This document shows, one piece after another, positions 7,887-13,640 of a stretch of DNA of 64,000 bases (position 1 is the stretch's first letter; every line of letters begins with the position of its first letter). The stretch is from Rikenellaceae bacterium. GTDB lineage: Bacteria; Bacteroidota; Bacteroidia; Bacteroidales; Rikenellaceae. The stretch lies in NCBI GenBank assembly GCA_902362705.1, contig CABIXK010000001.1:62001-126000 (forward strand), in the 5' to 3' direction. A program made the translations under genes and the position numbers. Under the pieces are notes generated by a model. It worked only from the letters and a program-made list of their open reading frames with translations, was not told the DNA's origin and searched no databases.

Positions 7887-7963
7887 AAGGCCCGCTTCAT
7901 CTCCCGGCCGATGTTGGCTTCCGAGATCTTCGCATAGTGTGGTCGGCCATAGGACTTAAAACA
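7871..7963 (-). pseudogene. Possible tyrosine-recombinase C-terminal remnant
   Basis: Read on the minus strand, this stretch encodes FKSYGRPHYAKISEANIGRE followed by MKRAFYSFR and a stop. The HYAKI..xxI.xEM pattern matches the very C-terminus of Bacteroidetes tyrosine recombinases, including the catalytic tyrosine of the YAK motif. The residues just upstream do not continue as an integrase, so only about 25 codons survive. Its 3' end overlaps the end of the TolC gene. The match is short and is my own recognition, so confidence is limited. If real, it is debris of an older integration next to the tRNA-Gly element. Confidence 0.4.
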
Positions 7964-8007
7964 GGCCGTTAACACGCTAAAAGGCGATAATGCCGCAACC
8001 CACTGAC

Positions 8008-8259
8008 CTACAAAAGAAAAGAGGATCGAGTAATCGATCCTCCTGTTTTTGAGCGGAAAACGATGCCGCATCCGCATTTTGAAGCCGCTGGTTCGCCGTG
8101 CTCCGTAATTCGGAATCGTGTTCCCCGGGGCGATGCGTCGCTCTCGATAAGCCCCGCGCTTATGAGGATGCCGATGAGCGATCGCATCTTTCTGTGCGTC
8201 GTCCCGAAGAGGTTCGCCAGGCCGAGCACGCTGCTCGGCGCCGAGTTGGGTTGTGTCAT
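8008..8259 (-). CDS. Small winged-helix DNA-binding protein at element boundary
   Basis: 83 residues. The middle (SVLGLANLFGTTHRKMRSLI, then ISAGLIESDASPRGTRFRIT) looks like a winged helix-turn-helix with a wing strand, as in small phage or replication regulators. It is the last gene of a three-gene minus-strand set (8742 to 8008) with short spacers. The proposed attL core (8051-8062) lies inside the frame, so the last 14 codons or so would come from host DNA outside the element. The C-terminus would then be created by integration. Exact function unknown. Confidence 0.6.
   Translation of the reverse strand: MTQPNSAPSSVLGLANLFGTTHRKMRSLIGILISAGLIESDASPRGTRFRITEHGEPAASKCGCGIVFRSKTGGSITRSSFLL
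8021..8050. terminator. Bidirectional intrinsic terminator
   Basis: GAGGATCGA (8021-8029) pairs with TCGATCCTC (8034-8042) around a GTAA loop. It is followed by CTGTTTTT on the plus strand and by TTTTCTTTT on the minus strand. It could end the TolC-side transcript. It lies just outside the proposed attL and reads correctly as the original terminator of tRNA-Gly before the element was inserted (inference). Confidence 0.8.
8051..8062. other. Proposed attL core (tRNA-Gly 3' end duplicate)
   Basis: GAGCGGAAAACG here is identical to 13423-13434, which covers the last bases of the tRNA-Gly acceptor stem. The two copies are about 5.4 kb apart and enclose an integrase, a repressor and small phage-like genes. 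Twelve bases is short but is typical of a tRNA-end crossover core. Confidence 0.65.
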
Positions 8260-8271
8260 GGTCGGGGTGGT

Positions 8272-8421
8272 TTAAAATGCGGCCTTCAGCTTCAGTTGGC
8301 GAAGAACTTCCCGCAGTTCGCTGTCGGTGTACTTCTCTGCGGTCTCGCGTGAGACGCAGTTATGGTTGGCGGCGATTTGAATTGCCCGCTCTTTCGATAC
8401 CTTGCAAATTCTCGTTTTCAT
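8272..8421 (-). CDS. Small hypothetical protein, 49 residues
   Basis: An ATG start at 8421 and TAA at 8272 give a 49-residue basic protein (MKTRICKVSKERAIQIAANH at its start, EVLRQLKLKAAF at its end), predicted mostly helical. It sits 12 bases upstream of the wHTH gene and 39 bases downstream of the 93-residue gene, all on the minus strand, as in the early operon of a small prophage. No known family recognised. Confidence 0.55.
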   Translation of the reverse strand: MKTRICKVSKERAIQIAANHNCVSRETAEKYTDSELREVLRQLKLKAAF

Positions 8422-8460
8422 GGTCGTGTGTTTTTGGTGATTCGTGATTCGGTGTCGGGG

Positions 8461-8742
8461 TCAGTCCCCGTAGTATCGGCGCTCCTCGCCGTAGTAGGCC
8501 AGCAGGCCGGCTTCGAACGAGGCTCGCGCCATTGCCTCCGTGGGCAGGGACGTCGTCCGGCGCAGCTCGGCGATACGGGCCTCTTCGTCGACCTTCGCCT
8601 GCTCGGCCTTGACCGTAGCCCAGGCGCCGCGGAGGTAGTTGGCAAAATCGCCGTCCGTTCGGCCGAATAGCTTCACGTCTACGTTGCGGCGCACGTGCGC
8701 CATCTTCATTACTCGGCGGCGGGTCTCGTTCGTGGTCTTCAT
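8461..8742 (-). CDS. Small hypothetical protein of the integrated element, 93 residues
   Basis: A basic N-terminus (MKTTNETRRRVMKMAHVRRN) is followed by helical, charged sequence and a tyrosine-rich C-terminal end (AYYGEERRYYGD). It is the first gene of the minus-strand set and is divergent from the repressor gene at 8887. The intergenic region carries two palindromic operator-like sites, so it is probably the gene set held off by the repressor. I do not recognise a domain. Confidence 0.6.
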   Translation of the reverse strand: MKTTNETRRRVMKMAHVRRNVDVKLFGRTDGDFANYLRGAWATVKAEQAKVDEEARIAELRRTTSLPTEAMARASFEAGLLAYYGEERRYYGD

Positions 8743-8769
8743 CGTCGTGCGTTTGTTCGTTATTTTTAT

Positions 8770-8777
8770 TATATTTG
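8770..8777 (+). promoter_or_regulatory. Promoter -7 element for repressor gene
   Basis: TATATTTG matches the Bacteroidetes -7 consensus TAnnTTTG. It lies about 110 bases upstream of the repressor start codon and upstream of both operator-like palindromes. Transcription from here would run through the operators, which fits autorepression. Confidence 0.5.
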
Positions 8778-8824
8778 TGTGGTCCTGCTGTGTTATTGGT
8801 GAGAACCACGATGCGAATATAAAT

Positions 8825-8867
8825 ACTTTAGATATAAAATCCTAAAGTTTTTATACGAAAATCGTAT
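8825..8867. promoter_or_regulatory. Two palindromic operator-like sites
   Basis: Site one is ACTTTAG (8825-8831) with CTAAAGT (8842-8848) spaced by 10 bases. Site two is ATACGA (8853-8858) with TCGTAT (8862-8867) spaced by 3 bases. They lie between the divergent repressor (8887, plus) and minus-strand early genes (8742). This is the normal location for the binding sites of an S24/CI-type repressor. Confidence 0.6.
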
Positions 8868-8886
8868 TTGTTATATTTTGTTGGAT

Positions 8887-9786
8887 ATGAACAAATTAGA
8901 CAGATATAAAATTGTTGTAAGATACGCTAAATCGGCGGGGATTATCAAAAATCAAAAGGATTTAGGGCTGAAATTAGGCTATACAAATGAATCTGCGTTT
9001 TCACAAGTTCTAAACGGAGTTGTTAACGAACCTAAAGATTTTATAAGTAGAATTTCGTCGATTATCCCCGACCTAAATATTGATTGGCTCGTCTCGGGTG
9101 AGGGCGAAATGCTGAAAAATTTCGATGGAGGCGCAGAGATGGATTGTATGTCTGTTAAGGATAGGATAAAGGCGTTTATTTCAAGCGTTGGGATGACGAA
9201 TCAGCGTTTTGAAGCGGAATGTGGCCTTTCGAATGGCTATATATCCAATATGAGAAAGGGGGTTGGAGAAGATGCGTTAGAACGTATTTCGAATAGATTC
9301 CCGGAATTAAGTCGGGCTTGGCTCCTTTCGGGTGAGGGCGAAATGCTGAAAAATTCCGCCGCGGGAGCTGAAATAGACGGTCCCGATGAATTTTCGGCGC
9401 CGTTGCTTCCGATCGCGGCCCAGGGGGGCACGTTGAACGATTTCGTGACGTCGGTGAAGGTTGCCGAGTGCGAGCGTATCGTGTCGCCGATTCGCAATGT
9501 CGATTTCGCGATGACGGTCTCGGGCGATAGCATGGCGCCCGACTACCCGAACGGCGCGCAGATACTTATCAAGAAGGTCGACGAGCGCGCCTTCATCGAG
9601 TGGGGGCGGGTCTACGTCCTCGACACGTGCAACGGCAGCGTTATCAAGGAGCTGCGAAAGAGCGAGGATAGCGAATCCGTGATGTGCTACTCGCTGAACC
9701 CCGACCCGAAATACCAGCCGTTCGCCGTGCGGTTCGCCGACATCTACGGGATGTATCGTGTGTTGATGTGTATGTCATTGAGATAG
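8887..9786 (+). CDS. Phage-type repressor with duplicated HTH region and S24 peptidase domain
   Basis: 299 residues from ATG 8887; a TTG three codons earlier is also possible. Two consecutive N-terminal HTH-like units each end in a near-identical WLxSGEGEMLKN segment (about residues 72-84 and 150-162). The C-terminal third is a LexA/CI-like S24 domain (VSGDSMAPDYPNGAQILIKK carries the serine, and VIKELRKS the lysine region). The first two thirds are AT-rich and the S24 part from about 9390 is GC-rich, so the gene looks like a mosaic. It should repress the element's genes and lose activity by self-cleavage on DNA damage. Confidence 0.82.
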   Translation: MNKLDRYKIVVRYAKSAGIIKNQKDLGLKLGYTNESAFSQVLNGVVNEPKDFISRISSIIPDLNIDWLVSGEGEMLKNFDGGAEMDCMSVKDRIKAFISSVGMTNQRFEAECGLSNGYISNMRKGVGEDALERISNRFPELSRAWLLSGEGEMLKNSAAGAEIDGPDEFSAPLLPIAAQGGTLNDFVTSVKVAECERIVSPIRNVDFAMTVSGDSMAPDYPNGAQILIKKVDERAFIEWGRVYVLDTCNGSVIKELRKSEDSESVMCYSLNPDPKYQPFAVRFADIYGMYRVLMCMSLR

Positions 9787-9812
9787 AAACCCCAATCAAA
9801 AACTTCTAACAT

Positions 9813-10898
9813 ATGGACTTTAAGGATCAAATCAAGCTCTTGAGTGAACGGGTTATCAAGCTTAAAGAGAATACCCAAACTGAAGAGGCAACCAAAACGG
9901 CGTTCATTATGCCGTTTCTTCAAACTCTCGGATACGATGTCTTTGATCCGACGGAGGTTGTCCCCGAATACACTTGTGATTTGGGAATTAAAAAAGGGGA
10001 AAAGATCGACTATGCCATTCATAAAGACGGCCAGCCTATAATCTTGATCGAGTGTAAACATTGGAAAGAAGACCTTACATCGCATAACGGACAATTGTTC
10101 CGTTATTTCCATGTATCCAAAGCCCGTTTCGGCATTCTGACCAACGGTATTATCTATCGTTTTTACACCGATTTGGTGGAAAAAAATAAGATGGACGAAA
10201 AACCGTTTTTCGAGTTCAACATGGAGAAATATCGGGAATCACAGGTTGAGAAGTTGCGTGAGTTCCACAAAAGTTATTTCGATGTAGATACAATCCTCAA
10301 TACCGCCAGCGAACTGAAATTCACGAACGAGATTCGGAATGCGATTGATCGGGAAATAAATAACCCCAGCGATGAGTTCGTCAAATACTTTGCCCGGCCG
10401 ATTTATCCCGGTCGTTTCAACGACGTTGTAATGGGGCAATTTCGCGCGATTGTGAAGCAAGCATTCGTGCAATACACTAACGATTACATAAACGAGCGTC
10501 TTAAATCGGCGATCTCTGCTGATACGGTGGTGGAAAATCGGGTCGATAAGGCTGAACAAGGGGCAGAGGTGGCCGCATCGGATGCGACAGAAAAGATCGA
10601 GGATAACCGAATCGTAACTACAGAAGAGGAATTGCAGGGATTTTATATTGTTCGATCAATTCTTTACCCAGAGATCGACGATATTAACCGCGTGCAGTAC
10701 CGTGATACGATGTCGTATTTCGGAATCTTGCTTGATGATAATAACAGAAAGCCGATTTGCCGTTTGTATTTCAATAGTTCAAACAAGTATCTCGAAACAT
10801 GCAACGTGGAGAAATGGGGAAAGAAGCACTTGCTTGAATCGTTGGATGATATTTACAAGTATAAGGATGAAATCATAGCTGCTTGCAAAATGTATTGA
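9813..10898 (+). CDS. HsdR_N-like PD-(D/E)XK restriction nuclease-type protein
   Basis: 361 residues, AT-rich. The N-terminal half matches the type I restriction R-subunit N-terminal nuclease fold. TEEATKTAFIMPFLQTLGYD is the family start, EYTCDLGIKKGEKIDYAI carries the aspartate, and PIILIECKHW carries the E-x-K pair. There is no helicase domain, and the C-terminal region (about 250-361) is unassigned. Stand-alone proteins of this size are common in prophages and are often labelled type I restriction endonuclease. It stands between the repressor and a small HTH gene, so it could be a defence cargo gene of the element. Confidence 0.72.
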   Translation: MDFKDQIKLLSERVIKLKENTQTEEATKTAFIMPFLQTLGYDVFDPTEVVPEYTCDLGIKKGEKIDYAIHKDGQPIILIECKHWKEDLTSHNGQLFRYFHVSKARFGILTNGIIYRFYTDLVEKNKMDEKPFFEFNMEKYRESQVEKLREFHKSYFDVDTILNTASELKFTNEIRNAIDREINNPSDEFVKYFARPIYPGRFNDVVMGQFRAIVKQAFVQYTNDYINERLKSAISADTVVENRVDKAEQGAEVAASDATEKIEDNRIVTTEEELQGFYIVRSILYPEIDDINRVQYRDTMSYFGILLDDNNRKPICRLYFNSSNKYLETCNVEKWGKKHLLESLDDIYKYKDEIIAACKMY

Positions 10899-10901
10899 TT
10901 A

Positions 10902-11138
10902 ATGTACGCTGTTACCGATCGTTTTTTCCAGGCCTATGGCGCCATGTTGGCGATGGGCGAAATAACCACCGAGGGCTTCTGCCGCGAACTCGGCGTCGAC
11001 AAGCGCAATTTCTACAAGCAGCGCGACGACCACACGCGCCGGATTTTGAAGACGCATTGGTTGACACACGTTGTCGAGCGGCACGGCGTGTCGCCCAAGT
11101 GGTTATTGACGGGAAGAGGCGATATGTTTAACAAGTAG
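10902..11138 (+). CDS. Small phage-type HTH protein
   Basis: 78 residues starting 3 bases after the nuclease gene stop. ITTEGFCRELGVDKRNFYKQ looks like a helix-turn-helix, and the end, VERHGVSPKWLLTGRGDMFN, is the WLLTGxGxM signature found after the HTH in Bacteroidetes S24 repressors. It therefore resembles a repressor cut down to its DNA-binding half. It could compete with the full repressor at the operators, as a Cro-like protein would (inference). Confidence 0.6.
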   Translation: MYAVTDRFFQAYGAMLAMGEITTEGFCRELGVDKRNFYKQRDDHTRRILKTHWLTHVVERHGVSPKWLLTGRGDMFNK

Positions 11139-11156
11139 CCCGAAAATATGCAACGC

Positions 11157-11190
11157 AAAACGCCCCGGCCTTTTGGTCGGGGCGTCGCCG
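11157..11190. terminator. Bidirectional terminator between convergent genes
   Basis: ACGCCCCGGCC (11160-11170) pairs with GGTCGGGGCGT (11175-11185) around TTTT, with one G-U pair. A run of A at 11157-11160 gives TTTTGCG on the minus strand. It separates the HTH gene (plus) from hicB (minus). Confidence 0.75.
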
Positions 11191-11221
11191 TTTCCGCTTT
11201 TGCGGGATTGTCAATCAAACG

Positions 11222-11623
11222 CTACAGCGAAATGGCAGATAATTCGCGTCCGATATTGCGGAGTGCCTGTCCTATTTTGTGTGCCTGTGCCTCCGATATA
11301 TAGGTGTTGCATGATTTGTACTGCCGCATAAGTCCGGCGTTGATTCCGGCCCACTTGGCGAACTTGGTTACGTTGATAAAGTCGAAATAATCGAATACGG
11401 ATGCAACATCGTATTTGTATTCGAACTCGAGACCCTGCAACTCGTCGGGAAGCTCTTCGCCACTTTCCGTATACGTTTCGACTATTTCATGAAATGACCT
11501 CTCGAAATCGGCCTTTGCTTCGGCGACGGTGACGCCCTCTCCAATAATCGTAGACTGCAGATCGGGTGTGAAAACCCCGAAAGACCCGTCTTTCCCCTTT
11601 TCAATAAGTGCTGTCGTTTTCAT
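11222..11623 (-). CDS. hicB: HicB-family antitoxin
   Basis: 133 residues. The N-terminal part (MKTTALIEKGKDGSFGVFTP, then GEGVTVAEAKADFERSF) is the HicB partial RNase H-like fold that binds HicA. The C-terminal part (KFAKWAGINAGLMRQYKS and YISEAQAHKIGQAL) is a DNA-binding HTH. It lies downstream of hicA on the same strand, the common order for this family. It should neutralise HicA and repress the shared promoter through the palindrome at 11867-11890. Confidence 0.88.
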   Translation of the reverse strand: MKTTALIEKGKDGSFGVFTPDLQSTIIGEGVTVAEAKADFERSFHEIVETYTESGEELPDELQGLEFEYKYDVASVFDYFDFINVTKFAKWAGINAGLMRQYKSCNTYISEAQAHKIGQALRNIGRELSAISL

Positions 11624-11655
11624 CGTGCGTTGTTTTTGGCTGAATGCAGATCGGG

Positions 11656-11838
11656 CTAAAACCCGATCTGCTTCTTCAGCTTATTAAAAGTTCCGTTCTT
11701 GATCTCTTCTTTGCCGTGCCGTCCGATTAGTAGGACCTCTTTTTTGTCCGGGTGCCGGTAAATGTCGTGGCTTGATCCGTTCCTCCACAACCTCCACCCG
11801 TGCGCTTCGGCAATTTTTCGTAGTTCGTTCCATTTCAT
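11656..11838 (-). CDS. hicA: HicA-family mRNA interferase toxin
   Basis: 60 residues from the ATG at 11838, which starts MKWNELRKIAEAHGWRLWRN as HicA proteins do. An in-frame upstream ATG at 11877 would add 13 residues and overlap the operator. The dsRBD-like fold and catalytic histidine are visible in NGSSHDIYRHP, followed by LIGRHGKEEIKNGTFNKLKK. It cleaves mRNA when free of HicB. The pair is typical cargo of a small integrated element and could stabilise it. Confidence 0.88.
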   Translation of the reverse strand: MKWNELRKIAEAHGWRLWRNGSSHDIYRHPDKKEVLLIGRHGKEEIKNGTFNKLKKQIGF

Positions 11839-11863
11839 ATTGTATTGCGTTTGATTGACAATA

Positions 11864-11895
11864 CAAATATATAGCAATATTGCTATATATGCAAA
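11864..11895 (-). promoter_or_regulatory. hicAB promoter with perfect 24-base palindromic operator
   Basis: On the minus strand the -33 TTTG (11892-11895) and -7 TATATTTG (11864-11871) are exactly 20 bases apart, a full Bacteroidetes promoter. A perfect palindrome, ATATATAGCAAT then ATTGCTATATAT (11867-11890), fills the spacer. A HicB dimer bound here would block RNA polymerase directly. Confidence 0.85.
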
Positions 11896-11906
11896 TATTT
11901 TGCCGA

Positions 11907-13247
11907 TTATTTATCGCCTCGGGCACGATTTTCCACTTCGGTCCAATCGAGCAGGCCGATGACGGCGGCGTTCGCTTGCCATACGGCCGACCAGTCGCGC
12001 TCGATGTATCGGTCGGTGATCTTCATCGAGGGGTCGACGTGGTTCAATCCCTCGTGCACGGTGTATTTGTCGATATTGAGAGCCGCGGACCGGGCGATGG
12101 TAGCCCAGCTATGCCGGGCGGCGTAGAACGTGATATGCGGCGGCAAATCGCTGTTCCCGGCGGCCCTATCGGCGCTTTCCCGCAGCGCCTCGTCGATACG
12201 CTCCAGCCCCTTGTTCAGCGCACGGTTGAACGCGTCTCCGTCTTTGTATTGGAGGTGGAACCGGAATAGCCTTTGCCCGGTCGGGTCCTTGTACTTTTCC
12301 ACGAGCGGAGCGATCTGCGGCTCGATTCGGATGTTCATCTCTGCGGCATCCGCGCGGCGGCTGGCGGTCTTCGTGCGGTTGTAGACGATGACGCCGCTAT
12401 CCGGGGATTGTGCCGGGCAGGTGAACAGATCGATCGCGTTCATTCCCGCCAGGCCGAACGAGAGCAGGAAGCAGTCGCGCGCGAGATCGCGGCGCGATAC
12501 GGTCGCCGCCGGCTCGTCCGGCAGTTCGATGATGCGTTGCAGGAGTTCGGCCGGGATTGCCCGCTTCTTGGGCATTGCGGCTGCCGGAACTCGGTATTTG
12601 CCGAACGGCGAGAGGGGAATCCGAATGACGCCGATCTCCTCGTCGTTGAACTCCTGCTTTGCGCGGTTGTGCACGGCGCGGATAACGCCCATATACAACG
12701 AGACGGCGCGATCTCCTTTGGGCGCCTCGGCCGAGCCTTCACGGCGATTGCCGCCGCGTTGCGACGGTTCACTGCGCAGGAAGCGCTCGAAATCGGCGAG
12801 CATCCGAACGGTTATCTGTCCGACGTCGAGCGCGGTGCCTTGCGTATAGCGCGCGAGCGCATTGGCGGTGACTTCGTAATTCTTCCCCGTGCCGGGACGA
12901 AGCGTTGCGCCGACCTTGCGGATGTAGTCGATGAAGTCGAGGGCGAACGTTTGTTCGCGCAGCTCCGTTTGCCGGATATGCTCGTAAACCTGCTTTGCGG
13001 TCATTGCGTCGGCCGACGCGCCGAGCGTTCCCACGATCCCTCGCCACCGGGTGATGAGGTTGGTCGTCTCGTCGATGACCGCCTGATCCTTCAGTTTGAG
13101 GCTCCGCGTGAGTTGATGCGCCGCGACGTAGATATTTGTCGAGAGCTTCAACGATTGGCGGCGGTGGGTCATCCGGATTTTGACGTTGTATGTTCCGTCT
13201 TTTCGCTTATTGTCGGCGTAGACGACGGCTTTAAAGGTCGTAGGCAT
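11907..13247 (-). CDS. Tyrosine recombinase / integrase of the tRNA-Gly element
   Basis: 446 residues of the Bacteroidetes phage-integrase type. It has an arm-binding-like N-terminus (YADNKRKDGTYNVKIRMTHR), a SAM-like core-binding domain (TFALDFIDYIRKVG) and a catalytic domain ending with ITFYAARHSWATIARS (conserved R and H) and the nucleophile tyrosine in DRYIERDW. In the usual first-arginine region the sequence is LSFGLAGMNAIDL, with alanine where arginine is expected, as in the IntDOT group. It faces the tRNA-Gly gene and should catalyse integration at its 3' end. Confidence 0.88.
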   Translation of the reverse strand: MPTTFKAVVYADNKRKDGTYNVKIRMTHRRQSLKLSTNIYVAAHQLTRSLKLKDQAVIDETTNLITRWRGIVGTLGASADAMTAKQVYEHIRQTELREQTFALDFIDYIRKVGATLRPGTGKNYEVTANALARYTQGTALDVGQITVRMLADFERFLRSEPSQRGGNRREGSAEAPKGDRAVSLYMGVIRAVHNRAKQEFNDEEIGVIRIPLSPFGKYRVPAAAMPKKRAIPAELLQRIIELPDEPAATVSRRDLARDCFLLSFGLAGMNAIDLFTCPAQSPDSGVIVYNRTKTASRRADAAEMNIRIEPQIAPLVEKYKDPTGQRLFRFHLQYKDGDAFNRALNKGLERIDEALRESADRAAGNSDLPPHITFYAARHSWATIARSAALNIDKYTVHEGLNHVDPSMKITDRYIERDWSAVWQANAAVIGLLDWTEVENRARGDK

Positions 13248-13263
13248 GGATCGCGCGTTTTTC

Positions 13264-13299
13264 TTGACAACAATTTGACAACAATCGCAGTCAAATATA
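13264..13299 (-). promoter_or_regulatory. Integrase promoter and adjacent direct repeats
   Basis: CAAATATA at 13292-13299 is TATATTTG on the minus strand, a -7 element upstream of the integrase start (13247). Between them lie two copies of TTGACAACAA (13264-13273 and 13275-13284) in direct repeat with an 11-base period. They could be integrase or excisionase arm-type sites. Confidence 0.5.
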
Positions 13300-13381
13300 C
13301 ATAGAAAGCGTGTATTTTCACGCGAGATAACGCGTAGAAAATCCGTGAAAAGTGGCTGTGGAAGGGCTTGAAAGAAATGAA

Positions 13382-13412
13382 AACGACTGCAAGGTGTTGA
13401 TTTGCAGCCGTT
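13382..13412 (-). terminator. Terminator of tRNA-Gly
   Basis: On the minus strand CGGCTGCAA (13402-13410) pairs with TTGCAGTCG (13384-13392), one pair being G-U. The sequence TTTTCATTTCTTTC follows. It lies about 10 bases after the tRNA CCA end. It belongs to the element side of the junction and would replace the original tRNA terminator now found at 8021-8050. Confidence 0.7.
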
Positions 13413-13420
13413 TCTTTGTT

Positions 13421-13496
13421 TGGAGCGGAAAACGGGATTCGAACCCGCGACCCTCAGCTTGGGAAGCTGATGCTCTACCGACTGAGCTATTTCCGC
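13421..13496 (-). tRNA. tRNA-Gly (anticodon CCC), CCA encoded
   Basis: Full cloverleaf on the minus strand: acceptor GCGGAAA with TTTCCGC, D stem GCTC with GAGC, anticodon stem TCAGC with GCTGA around loop TTCCCAA (anticodon CCC), and T stem GCGGG with CCCGT around TTCGAAT. The discriminator is T and CCA follows at 13421-13423. Its 3' end is the integration site of the element to the left. Confidence 0.95.
13423..13434. other. Proposed attR core at tRNA-Gly 3' end
   Basis: GAGCGGAAAACG is repeated at 8051-8062. The tRNA gene stays intact at this end and the integrase gene starts 176 bases away, the usual geometry of tRNA-targeting elements. Confidence 0.65.
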
Positions 13497-13640
13497 ATTG
13501 CGACGACAAAGATACGTCGCTTTTTCGATTTTCCAAACCTTCGGCCTCGGAAAATTGACTATCGGCCCGGGAAAATCGCACCCGAGGCCGGGAAGAGCCG
13601 GAGGAAAGCCGGGGAAACCGCTCCCGGCACCCGAAACGCA

